In this document: positions 52,209 to 60,074 of the stretch, in pieces
How the letters are laid out: each line of letters starts with the position of its first letter
Numbering within the stretch: position 1 is the first letter of the stretch
NCBI RefSeq assembly: GCF_011044155.1
Contig: NZ_CP049056.1
Coordinates: 2,980,001-3,044,000, forward strand
Length of the DNA stretch: 64,000 nucleotides
Origin: Pikeienuella piscinae
GTDB taxonomy: Bacteria; Pseudomonadota; Alphaproteobacteria; Rhodobacterales; Rhodobacteraceae
Reading direction: 5' to 3'
Program-made: the position numbers and the translations under genes
Notes under the pieces: generated by a model
The model's database searches: none
Told to the model about the DNA's origin: nothing
What the model saw: the letters and a program-made list of their open reading frames with translations, nothing else

Positions 52209-53063
52209 TCAAGTTGTCTTCAGATCAGCCCGCGCGTCGCGGATAATCGACCAGGACGAATGCAGGAATAGTCCCGCAATCCCGAACGCGACGATCAGGT
52301 CGGGCCATGCGCTGCCCAGCCACGCGACGAGGGCCGCGGCCACAACCACGGCCGCATTGCCGATCGCGTCGTTGCGCGAAAAGAGCCAGACGGCCCGCAT
52401 GTTCGCGTCACCCTTGCGAAACCGCAGCAGCGGCAGGACCGCGAGGACGTTGACCACGAGAGCGATGAGACCGAATAGCCCCATGAGACCGGCGTCCGGC
52501 GTCGTCTGGGTAAAGGCGCGCCAGATCGTCGTCCCAAGAACCCCAAGGCCCAGAACGCCAAGGAAGATGCCTTGGATCAGGGCGGATCGCGCCCGCCAGA
52601 CAATGCTCCAACCGATTGCCAGAAGGCCCAGAAAGGTGATGAGGCCGTCGCCAATGAAATCGAGCGCGTCGGCCTTCACGGCCTGCGATCCGGAAATGAA
52701 GCCGCCGATCATCTCCGCAATGCCATACCCGACGTTGAGAATTACCACGATCCAGAGCGCGCGCCGATAGGCCGGGTCTTGGTAAGCTGCGCCCTCCTGC
52801 GCTTCGTCGTCGCCCGCTTCGATGCGATCGAACCCGTAGCCGGTCGCGGCCACGGCCCGTTCGATCTCGGACAGCCGCGCTTCGGGGACGTTCAACGTCA
52901 AGATGTGGGTGGCGGAGGAGACCTTTACTGCCTCCGGCGCCACGCCCGCCGACTGCGCGGCCCGCTCGATCTGGGCGGCATCCTTGGCGCAATCCATTCC
53001 GGAGACGCGGTAGCGGAAAGATGCGACATCTGCGGTCGGTTCGGCGCCTTGGGCATTGGCCAT
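52209..53063 (-). CDS. HMA domain-cation efflux transporter fusion (CDF-like)
   Basis: A 284-residue protein. Residues 10-80 are a heavy-metal-associated (HMA) domain with SFRYRVSGMDCAKDAAQIER, in which only one of the usual two cysteines is kept. Five to six membrane segments follow, from LWIVVILNVGYGIAEMIGGF to LIVAFGIAGLFLHSSWSII. Metal-site-like motifs are KADALDFIGDGLI and RNDAIGNAAVV. This is a cation-diffusion-facilitator-like exporter, probably for cadmium, lead or zinc. It is transcribed divergently from a metal-sensing ArsR gene. It is embedded between phage head and tail genes. The ATG at 53063 was chosen because upstream codons run through the regulator gene. Confidence 0.85.
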   Translation of the reverse strand: MANAQGAEPTADVASFRYRVSGMDCAKDAAQIERAAQSAGVAPEAVKVSSATHILTLNVPEARLSEIERAVAATGYGFDRIEAGDDEAQEGAAYQDPAYRRALWIVVILNVGYGIAEMIGGFISGSQAVKADALDFIGDGLITFLGLLAIGWSIVWRARSALIQGIFLGVLGLGVLGTTIWRAFTQTTPDAGLMGLFGLIALVVNVLAVLPLLRFRKGDANMRAVWLFSRNDAIGNAAVVVAAALVAWLGSAWPDLIVAFGIAGLFLHSSWSIIRDARADLKTT

Positions 53064-53085
53064 GCTTGCATTGGTCCTGCTATCT

Positions 53086-53104
53086 TGATGTGCGAAACAC
53101 ATCA
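53086..53104. promoter_or_regulatory. ArsR-type operator between the efflux and regulator genes
   Basis: A perfect inverted repeat TGATGTG-CGAAA-CACATCA lies in the 53-base divergent spacer between 53063 and 53117. Its position and symmetry fit an ArsR/SmtB dimer site controlling both genes. Confidence 0.75.
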
Positions 53105-53116
53105 GCGGAGAATGAT

Positions 53117-53485
53117 ATGGAACAAATCGCCGCGGACCGCAATGCCGTCGCGACGGCCACCGAGCGGCGGGCGAAGTTCTTTCGCGGCCTCGCGGACCAG
53201 AGCCGGTTGGCGATCCTGGATGCTCTGTGCGCCGGGCCGCTGGTCGTTCACGAGATCGTCGGGCGCACGGCCCTGACACAACCCAACGTCTCGAACCACC
53301 TTCGATGTCTGTCGGAGTGTGGCCTCGTAACCAGCATGCGCGATGGTCGTTTCGTGCGCTATCGGATTAGCAGCCCCCGGATTGCGGATCTTCTGCACGA
53401 TGTGGAGGCTCTGCTCGACGCGGTGGCTACAGGCGTCGAAGCTTGTCGCAATTATGAGCCTGACGAGGATGAGTTCCACCGCTGA
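53117..53485 (+). CDS. ArsR/SmtB-family metal sensor (CmtR-like)
   Basis: A 122-residue winged-helix repressor (KFFRGLADQSRLAILDALCA, LTQPNVSNHLRCLSECGLVT, RDGRFVRYRISSP). The recognition-helix region carries Cys-x3-Cys (CLSEC), and a third Cys lies in GVEACRNYEPDED near the C-terminus. This is the ligand arrangement of CmtR, which senses cadmium and lead. Metal binding would release the operator at 53086-53104 and induce the efflux gene. The start at 53117 is the ATG with the expected family length. Confidence 0.9.
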   Translation: MEQIAADRNAVATATERRAKFFRGLADQSRLAILDALCAGPLVVHEIVGRTALTQPNVSNHLRCLSECGLVTSMRDGRFVRYRISSPRIADLLHDVEALLDAVATGVEACRNYEPDEDEFHR

Positions 53486-53593
53486 CCCGCGTCACGACCT
53501 TAGCACATTGGCGCCGTCCGTGAATGCTGCTGCATTGGTCCGACTGGGCTTGAGGCGTATTCTTTCCGCAGTCGCCAATCGTGGTCCATCTCC

Positions 53594-54013
53594 ATGCCCA
53601 GCCCTCGTGAAACCATCCTCACCGCGCTGCACGCGCGGCTCTCGGCGCTGTCTGCCACCGCCCTGCGCGGGGAGGTGCTGCCCGAGCGCATTCCGGCCGA
53701 GGGGCTCCTGATCCTCCGTGATGGTGAGCCGGGGGAACCCGAGGTCACGCTGTCGCCGCTGGCTTACCACTACCAGCACCGGGCCGAGATCGAGGCTGTC
53801 GTTCAGGGCGCCGATCGTGACGCCGCCTTTGACACGCTGATCGCCAGCATCGGCACGGCGCTCGCCGCCGACCGCACGCTGGGCGGGCTCTGCGACTGGG
53901 TTGAGGCCGAAGCCCCGCGCCCGGTCGATCTGCCGGTCGAGGGTGCGGCGAGCCTGAAGGCCGCCGTGATTCCGGTGGTGCTGCACTATTCCACGGCCGA
54001 TCCGCTGGCCTGA
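53594..54013 (+). CDS. Phage tail terminator-like protein
   Basis: A 139-residue protein (PSPRETILTALHARLSALSA, YHYQHRAEIEAVVQGADRDA, AAVIPVVLHYSTADPLA). The size, beta-rich pattern and place just before the tail-tube gene match gpU-like tail terminators. It is separated from the rest of the head-tail genes by the metal-resistance cargo. Confidence 0.75.
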   Translation: MPSPRETILTALHARLSALSATALRGEVLPERIPAEGLLILRDGEPGEPEVTLSPLAYHYQHRAEIEAVVQGADRDAAFDTLIASIGTALAADRTLGGLCDWVEAEAPRPVDLPVEGAASLKAAVIPVVLHYSTADPLA

Positions 54014-54037
54014 CCCCGACAACCCGAGGAGAACACA

Positions 54038-54979
54038 ATGGCACGAGCCCAGGGGGCGCGGGCGCTGATGGCGCTTGCGTTCGAGACGACCTATGGAACG
54101 CCGCCCGCCAGCGGCTTCACCCGCATGCCCTTCGCCAGCACGTCGCTCGGCGCCGAGCAGCCGCTGCTGAACTCGGAGTTGCTGGGCTATGGCCGCGATC
54201 CGCTGGCGCCGATCAAGGACGCGGTGACGGCTGACGGCGATGTCGTGGTGCCGCTCGACGCAGAGGCCTTCGGCTTCTGGCTGAAGGCGGCGTTCGGCGC
54301 GCCCACGACAACGGGTGTGGAAGCCCCGTACACCCACGAGTTCCAGTCGGGGTCCTGGACACTGCCCAGCATGTCGATCGAGACCGGCATGCCGGAGATC
54401 CCGCGCTACGCGATGTATTCCGGCTGCGTGCTCGACCAGATCACCTGGCAGATGCAGCGCTCGGGTCTGCTGACCGCCACCGCACGGCTGGTGGCGCAGG
54501 GCGAGACGGTCGGCACGACCACCAGCGCTGGAACGCCCGCTGCGCTGGAGCTGAAGCGCTTCGGCCATTTCAACGGGGCGATCACCCGCAATGGCACCGC
54601 CCTCGGCAACGTGGTTTCGGCCGAGATCACCTATGCCAACAATCTCGACCGGATCGAGACAATTCGCTCGGACGGGCGCATCGACGGGGCGGATCCGTCC
54701 ATCGCCGCTCTGACGGGCCGGATCGAGGTGCGCTTCGCCGACCAGACGCTGGTGACGCAGGCCATCAACGCCGAGGCCTGCGAGATGGAGTTCGCCTACG
54801 TCCTGCCGTCCGGCGAGAGCTTCACCTTCACCGTGCACGCCGTCTACCTGCCACGCCCGCGGATCGAGATTGCGGGCCCGCAGGGCGTGCAGGCCACCTT
54901 CGACTGGCAGGCCGCGCGCGACAGCATCGTCGGCCGGATGTGCACCGCAACCCTCGTGAACGATGTGGAGACGTATTGA
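54038..54979 (+). CDS. Phage tail-tube protein
   Basis: A 313-residue major tail protein, GAGGAG before the ATG. Blocks include ALMALAFETTYGTPPASGFT, LNSELLGYGRDPLAPIKDAV, and the C-terminal FTFTVHAVYLPRPRIEIAGP. It polymerises into the tail tube around the tape measure. The last 44 residues are nearly identical to the fragment at 5862-5996. The stop overlaps the chaperone start (TGATG). Confidence 0.88.
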   Translation: MARAQGARALMALAFETTYGTPPASGFTRMPFASTSLGAEQPLLNSELLGYGRDPLAPIKDAVTADGDVVVPLDAEAFGFWLKAAFGAPTTTGVEAPYTHEFQSGSWTLPSMSIETGMPEIPRYAMYSGCVLDQITWQMQRSGLLTATARLVAQGETVGTTTSAGTPAALELKRFGHFNGAITRNGTALGNVVSAEITYANNLDRIETIRSDGRIDGADPSIAALTGRIEVRFADQTLVTQAINAEACEMEFAYVLPSGESFTFTVHAVYLPRPRIEIAGPQGVQATFDWQAARDSIVGRMCTATLVNDVETY

Positions 54980-55416
54980 TGCTGACGCTCGACCTGACGA
55001 ACGCGCCCCGCTGGCATGACCTCGCCTCTGGCGTCCGGGTGCAGCTGCGCCCTCTGACCACCGCACTGATGGTGGCGACCCGTAGCGATCCCGCCGTCGA
55101 GGCCGTGCCCGATGAGGCCTCCGACGAAGAGCGTGCCGTTGCCTTCGCGAAATCGCTGGCGCGACGGGCCGTGCTCGCCTGGGACGGCATCGGCAACGCC
55201 GACGGCAACGCCATCGACCCGAGCCCCGAGGCCATCGACGCGCTGCTCGACGTCTGGCCGATCTTCGAGGCCTTCCAGCTGACCTACGTCTCGAAGGGCC
55301 TGCTGCTGGAACAGGAAAAAAACGTCTCCGCGCTCTCGCCGAATGGTCCTTCGGCGGGGGCGAGCGATACTGCGAAGCCTGCGCGCAAACCTGCCCGGAC
55401 TGCCCGGCGCGGCTGA
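54979..55416 (+). CDS. Tail assembly chaperone (lambda gpG-like)
   Basis: A 145-residue protein beginning MLTLDLTNAPRWHDLASGVR. It has LDVWPIFEAFQLTYVSKGLL and ends in an alanine/proline/arginine tail. It coats the tape measure before tube assembly. The codons gaa-aaa-aac at 55315-55323 contain the slippery heptamer A AAA AAC. Most ribosomes would read through to this stop, and a fraction would shift to the -1 frame and make the longer G-T form. Confidence 0.87.
   Translation: MLTLDLTNAPRWHDLASGVRVQLRPLTTALMVATRSDPAVEAVPDEASDEERAVAFAKSLARRAVLAWDGIGNADGNAIDPSPEAIDALLDVWPIFEAFQLTYVSKGLLLEQEKNVSALSPNGPSAGASDTAKPARKPARTARRG
55317..55323 (+). promoter_or_regulatory. Programmed -1 frameshift site (A AAA AAC)
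   Basis: A canonical X-XXY-YYZ heptamer in the zero frame of the chaperone gene. It is followed by an open -1 frame to 55643. The same heptamer in the same codon context occurs at 5524-5518 in the remnant prophage. Confidence 0.85.
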
Positions 55417-55643
55417 ACCGTCCGGAAACTCAGGAGGGTTGGCAGGTCTGGGACCTCGTCGGCCGGCTCGGCGGACAGCTGCGTGTCCTGCCCGGCGCGG
55501 TGATCGGCTGGGACATGTCGGCGGCGCTGGCGCTCGGTGACGCCCTCGGCGTGCCGCCGCTCGCCATGGCGGAACTGCTGCCCGTCATCGAAGCGGTGAT
55601 GGTCGCCAAACTCAACGAACAGATGGATCACTCCCATGGCTGA
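55323..55643 (+). CDS. Minus-one-frame extension of the tail assembly chaperone (lambda GT-like)
   Basis: About 106 residues in the -1 frame, reached only by slippage at 55317-55323. It starts RLRALAEWSFGGGERYCEAC, continues AQTCPDCPARLNRPETQEG, then GWQVWDLVGRLGGQLRVLPG, and ends VMVAKLNEQMDHSHG. Four cysteines (C-x2-C...C-x2-C) look zinc-binding. The extension corresponds to the T part of lambda gpGT, which recruits tube subunits to the tape measure. No ribosome-binding site or start codon lies at its beginning. Its stop overlaps the tape-measure ATG by eight bases. Confidence 0.82.
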   Translation, partial: RLRALAEWSFGGGERYCEACAQTCPDCPARLNRPETQEGWQVWDLVGRLGGQLRVLPGAVIGWDMSAALALGDALGVPPLAMAELLPVIEAVMVAKLNEQMDHSHG

Positions 55644-58053
55644 GAAGAGGGTCAGCGTCCGCCTCGCGGCCGTAGGCGGACGGCAGGTGCGCGCCGAACT
55701 GGAAGGCGTGGGCGAAGCCGGATCGCGCGGTTTCGGACGGCTGAGCCGGGAGATGGAGGCTGCGAACGCGCGCCTTGCGGCTTTCTCGCGGCGGGTCCGG
55801 GTCGCGGCGGCCGCCGCAGTGGCCGCCGCCGCCGCGGCCGGCGTTGCCATGGTCCGGTCCGGGCTCCAGACGGTCGATGCGCAGGCCAAGCTGGCGCAGT
55901 CGCTCGGGACCACGGTCGCCTCGATCCAGACGCTGGAGCGCGCAGGCGAGCTCGCGGGCGTGTCGATGTCCGGCATCGAGCAGGCGACGAAGGATCTGAC
56001 GCGCCGTCTCAGCCAGGCGGCCGCCGGGACCGGTCCCGCGGCCGACGCGCTCGACCGGCTGGGGCTTTCCGCCAACGAGCTAATTTCCCTGCCGCTGGAC
56101 CAGCGCGTCGGCGCGATCAACGCCGCCATCGAGAGTTTCGTGCCCGCCGCCGAGCGCGCCGCCGTTGCTGGGCAGCTCTTCGGCGAGGAAGGCTCGATCG
56201 CCATGAGCCGGATCGACACCGCGACGCTGCGCCAGGCGACGGAGGACGTGCTCGCCTTCGGTGTGGTCGTCTCCGAGCAGGATGCCGACCAAATCGAGCG
56301 AACCAATGATGCGATTTCCCGGCTCGGACTGATCTGGCGCGGGCTCTCCAACCAGCTAGCCGTCGCCGCAGCCCCCGCGCTGGAAGCTGTCGCCAACGCC
56401 ATGGCGGCGGTCGCCAGCCGCACCGGCCCGCTGGGCATCGCGATCCGCGGCATCTTCGACAACATCGGCCGTCTGACGACCTACGCTGCCACCTTCGCGG
56501 CGTTCCTCGCGGGACGTTGGGTCGCTGGCATGGCCGCTGCGGCTCTGTCAGTTCGTGGCCTCGCCACGGCGCTGGTCGTCCTGCGCGGGGCGCTGATCCG
56601 CACCGGCATCGGGGCGCTGATCGTCGGCGCGGGCGAGCTCGTCTACCAGTTCACCCGCCTCGTCTCAGGTGCGGGTGGGTTCGGCGAAGCGATGTCACTC
56701 CTGAAGGATGTCGCCGTCGAGGTCTGGGAACGCATCAGGATGGGCGCCGCAGCGGCGGGCGCGGCCGCCACGGCGATGTTCTTCGACCTGAAGGCAGACG
56801 CCGCGTCGGGCATGCAGAGCGCCATCGAGAGCGTAGTGGCTTTCGGCAACACGGCCGCGAACACCTTCGAAGGCGCCTACGAGGCGATCAAGGCGATTTG
56901 GGGCCTGCTGCCGGCGGCCATCGGTGATCTGGCGTTCCAGGCGGCCAACAGCCTGGTCGACGGCGTCGAGGCGATGCTGAACGGCGTGGTCTCGCGCATC
57001 AACGGCTTCATCGGCGGGATCAATCAGGGGCTGGAAGCGCTCGGTTCCGAGCGGCGCATCTCGCTGGTGCCGGACCTCGACCTTGGCGATATCGAGAACC
57101 GCTTCGAGGGCGCGGCCAGTGCTGCCACGACAGCGGCGCAGGCAGCCTTCGACCGGGCCTTCGAGGACAACCCGCTGACCGCGCCTGACCTCGGCTTGAC
57201 CGAGGCGGCGAACCGGGCGCTCGAATCCGCGAATGTCTACCGGGGCGCGGCCCGCGATCTGGCTGAAGGGGCCCGCGCGCCCCTCGAAAGCTGGCAGGCG
57301 CTTCGCGACGCGGTGCGTGGAACTGACGAGGCGAGCGCGGACGCGCTGACCGAGGCCACCGGCGCGGCGGAGCGGCTGGAGACGGCGCTCGGCGATGCCG
57401 GACGCGCCGCAACAGGTGCAGGCGCGGCGGCCGGAGCCGCCGCCGCTGCAGCGGAGCCCGCGACCAAGGCCGCCGTCACCGGGTGGCAGGCGGTCACGGC
57501 AGCGCTGTCCGACTACGCCAGCAAGGCCCGCGACATCGGTGGCGACATCGGCCAGAGCCTCGTGAGTGCCTTCCAGTCGGCGGAGAACGCGGTCGGCGAG
57601 TTCGTGAAGACCGGCAAGCTGAATTTCCGAGACCTCGTCACCTCTCTGCTGGCCGATCTCGCCCAGTTGGCGGCGCGGCGGTTCATCCTCGGGCCGATCG
57701 CCAACGCGCTCTCCGGCGTGTTCTCCGGGGCGGGCGGCATCTTCGCCAATGTCCTGCATGCGGGCGGCATGGTCGGATCGGCCGGGCCGTCGCGGATGGT
57801 CCCGGCCATGGCCTTCGCCGCCGCGCCCCGCATGCATGGCGGTGGCATGGCGGGGCTTCGTCACGACGAGGTGCCTGCGATCCTGCAGCGCGGCGAGCGG
57901 GTGCTGTCGCGGCGGGAGGCCCAGAGCTACGGCGCGGGCGGCGGCGTCAACGTCACCATCATGGCGCGTGACGCCCAGAGCTTCCGGCAGTCCCGCACAC
58001 AGGTCGCGGCGGACATTGCCCGTGCGGTCTCGCTCGGGCGGAGGGGCATGTGA
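55636..58053 (+). CDS. Phage tail tape-measure protein
   Basis: An 805-residue protein, alanine-rich and mostly helical, with long amphipathic stretches and hydrophobic segments (VAAAAAVAAAAAAGVAMVRS, LRGALIRTGIGALIVGAGEL). The N-terminus MAEKRVSVRLAAVGGRQVRA is shared with the remnant at 5187. The C-terminal GLRHDEVPAILQRGERVLSR is typical of lambda/GTA tape measures. It sets tail length; at 805 residues a tail of roughly 120 nm would be expected from the usual 1.5 Å per residue. Confidence 0.92.
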   Translation: MAEKRVSVRLAAVGGRQVRAELEGVGEAGSRGFGRLSREMEAANARLAAFSRRVRVAAAAAVAAAAAAGVAMVRSGLQTVDAQAKLAQSLGTTVASIQTLERAGELAGVSMSGIEQATKDLTRRLSQAAAGTGPAADALDRLGLSANELISLPLDQRVGAINAAIESFVPAAERAAVAGQLFGEEGSIAMSRIDTATLRQATEDVLAFGVVVSEQDADQIERTNDAISRLGLIWRGLSNQLAVAAAPALEAVANAMAAVASRTGPLGIAIRGIFDNIGRLTTYAATFAAFLAGRWVAGMAAAALSVRGLATALVVLRGALIRTGIGALIVGAGELVYQFTRLVSGAGGFGEAMSLLKDVAVEVWERIRMGAAAAGAAATAMFFDLKADAASGMQSAIESVVAFGNTAANTFEGAYEAIKAIWGLLPAAIGDLAFQAANSLVDGVEAMLNGVVSRINGFIGGINQGLEALGSERRISLVPDLDLGDIENRFEGAASAATTAAQAAFDRAFEDNPLTAPDLGLTEAANRALESANVYRGAARDLAEGARAPLESWQALRDAVRGTDEASADALTEATGAAERLETALGDAGRAATGAGAAAGAAAAAAEPATKAAVTGWQAVTAALSDYASKARDIGGDIGQSLVSAFQSAENAVGEFVKTGKLNFRDLVTSLLADLAQLAARRFILGPIANALSGVFSGAGGIFANVLHAGGMVGSAGPSRMVPAMAFAAAPRMHGGGMAGLRHDEVPAILQRGERVLSRREAQSYGAGGGVNVTIMARDAQSFRQSRTQVAADIARAVSLGRRGM

Positions 58054-58114
58054 GTGCGACCCCGCAAGTGGGAACCGGTTGCGGGAGCCAGAGCACGAAC
58101 CATGGAGAGACTTG

Positions 58115-58741
58115 ATGGCGTTTCACGAGGTCCGGTTTCCTGACAACATCAGCCGCGGCGCGCGGGGCGGGCCCGAGCGGCGCACCCAGATCGTCGAGCT
58201 CGCCTCGGGCGACGAGGAGCGCAACGCCAGCTGGGCCAACTCGCGCCGCCGCTATGATGTGGCCTACGGCATCCGGCGCGCCGACGATCTGGCGGCAGTC
58301 GTCGCCTTCTTCGAGGCGCGCAACGGTCGGCTGCATGGGTTTCGCTTCAAGGACTGGGGCGACCACAAGTCCTGCCTGCCTTCGGGCACGCCAGCGCCAA
58401 CCGATCAGGCCATCGGCACCGGCGACGGCACGACGACCGCCTTCCAGCTGGTGAAGCGCTACGCCTCCGGCGCGCAATCCTGGTCGCGCGCCATCGCCAA
58501 GCCGGTGACGGGCAGCGTGCGCATCGCGCTCGGCGGGGTCGAACAGCCCTCCGGCTGGTCGGTCGACACCGCCACCGGCGTCGTCAGCTTTGGCGCCGCG
58601 CCAGCCTCCGGCGTCTCCATTACTGCGGGCTTCGAGTTCGACGTGCCCGTCCGCTTCGATACCGACGTGCTCGACGTCACGCTCGACCTCGAGCGGCTCG
58701 GCTCGATCACCTCCATTCCGCTTCTGGAACTGCGCCGATGA
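58115..58741 (+). CDS. DUF2460 distal tail protein (RcGTA g12-like)
   Basis: A 208-residue protein from ATG 58115. AFHEVRFPDNISRGARGGPE and ARNGRLHGFRFKDWGDHKSC are the family signature of DUF2460 (TIGR02217), the distal tail/hub ring of gene transfer agents and related siphophages. It overlaps the next gene by four bases. The gene order g12-g13-g14-g15 that follows is the RcGTA order. Confidence 0.93.
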   Translation: MAFHEVRFPDNISRGARGGPERRTQIVELASGDEERNASWANSRRRYDVAYGIRRADDLAAVVAFFEARNGRLHGFRFKDWGDHKSCLPSGTPAPTDQAIGTGDGTTTAFQLVKRYASGAQSWSRAIAKPVTGSVRIALGGVEQPSGWSVDTATGVVSFGAAPASGVSITAGFEFDVPVRFDTDVLDVTLDLERLGSITSIPLLELRR

Positions 58742-59622
58742 AGACCCTCGACCCCGACCTGCAGGCCCATCTCGACGAGGGCACGACGACGCTTGCCTGG
58801 TGCTGGCGGATCGCCCGCGCCGATGGCACGAGTTTCGGATTCACCGACCACGACCGGACGCTCAGCTTCGACGGGACCGACTTCGAGCCCGAGAGCGGGT
58901 TCACGGCATCCGAGGTCCGTTCCGGCTCGGACCTGTCGGTCGATGCGCAGGACGCCGAAGGCGTGCTGACCTCGGACCGGATCACCGAGACCGACATCCT
59001 CGATGGGCGCTGGGACAACGCCGAGGTCGAGGTCTGGCGGGTGAACTGGGCCGACACCGGCCAGCGCGTGCTGATGCGCCGCGGGGCCATCGGTCAGATC
59101 CGGCGCGGGCGGCTGGCCTTCGTCGCCGAAGTCCGCTCGCTGGCGCATGTGCTGGGCCAGACGGTCGGGCGGACGTTTCAGGCGACCTGCGATGCCGCGC
59201 TCGGCGATGGGCGTTGCGGCGTCGATCTGGAGGCCTCCGACTTCAAGGGCGCGGGTACCGTCATCGATCTGCTGCGCGACCGGGCTTTCACCGCATCAGG
59301 CCTCGGCGGCTTCGCCGCCGGCTGGTTCACCTTCGGCACGCTGAACTGGACGAGCGGCGCGAATGCGGGGCGGCGCACCGAGGTGCTGGGCCATGACGTG
59401 ACCGACGGCGTTGCGATCCTGACTCTGCTCGAAGCGCCGGTGCGCGCGATCGCCGAGAACGACAGCTTCACCATCCGTGCGGGCTGCGACAAGCGCATGG
59501 AGACCTGTGGGGCCAAGTTCGCAAACACCGCCAGTTTCCGCGGTTTCCCGCACATCCCCGGCCAGGACGCGGTCCTGCGCTACGCCACCAAGGATGGTGG
59601 GCACGAGGGGTCCGTGCTGTGA
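58738..59622 (+). CDS. DUF2163/BR0599 tail hub protein (RcGTA g13-like)
   Basis: A 294-residue protein with LAWCWRIARADGTSFGFTDH, a CDAALGDGRCGVDLEA segment, and the C-terminal GCDKRMETCGAKFANTASFR, then FPHIPGQDAVL. The conserved C-terminal cysteines bind a metal or iron-sulfur cluster in the RcGTA hub protein. Coupled to both neighbours by four-base overlaps. Confidence 0.93.
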   Translation: MKTLDPDLQAHLDEGTTTLAWCWRIARADGTSFGFTDHDRTLSFDGTDFEPESGFTASEVRSGSDLSVDAQDAEGVLTSDRITETDILDGRWDNAEVEVWRVNWADTGQRVLMRRGAIGQIRRGRLAFVAEVRSLAHVLGQTVGRTFQATCDAALGDGRCGVDLEASDFKGAGTVIDLLRDRAFTASGLGGFAAGWFTFGTLNWTSGANAGRRTEVLGHDVTDGVAILTLLEAPVRAIAENDSFTIRAGCDKRMETCGAKFANTASFRGFPHIPGQDAVLRYATKDGGHEGSVL

Positions 59623-60065
59623 CGCAACCCCTCACATCGGCCGACCCCGCGCGCGTCATCGCCGTCGCGCGCTCCTGGCTCGGCACGCCTTACCACGACC
59701 AGGCGAGCCTGCGCGGTGTCGGCTGCGACTGCCTCGGGCTGGTGCGGGGTGTCTGGCGCGAAGTCGTCGGCCCCGAGCCGTTCCCGATCCCGCCCTACAG
59801 CCGTGACTGGGGCGAGACCGGACCTCGCGAGGTGCTGGCCGAGGGCGCGCGCGCCATGATGATCGAGGTGTCGCCCGCCGAGGCAGGCCCCGGCGCGCTG
59901 GTGCTGTTCCGCATAAAGCCCCGCGCCATCGCCAAGCATGTCGGGATCCTGATCGGGCCCGGCGCCTTCCTCCACGCCTATGAGCGGCTCGGCGTGATCG
60001 AGGAACCGCTCACCCCATCCTGGCGGCGGCGCATCGCTTTCGCCTTCCTGTTCCCGCAACGCTGA
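59619..60065 (+). CDS. NlpC/P60 tail peptidase (RcGTA g14-like)
   Basis: A 148-residue cell-wall peptidase. The catalytic Cys is in LRGVGCDCLGLVRGVWRE and the His in AIAKHVGILIGPGAFLHAYE. The protein cleaves peptidoglycan peptides during DNA entry and is carried in the tail tip. It overlaps the preceding hub gene and lies ten bases before the large tip-protein gene. Confidence 0.93.
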   Translation: MTQPLTSADPARVIAVARSWLGTPYHDQASLRGVGCDCLGLVRGVWREVVGPEPFPIPPYSRDWGETGPREVLAEGARAMMIEVSPAEAGPGALVLFRIKPRAIAKHVGILIGPGAFLHAYERLGVIEEPLTPSWRRRIAFAFLFPQR

Positions 60066-60074
60066 GACCCCCAC

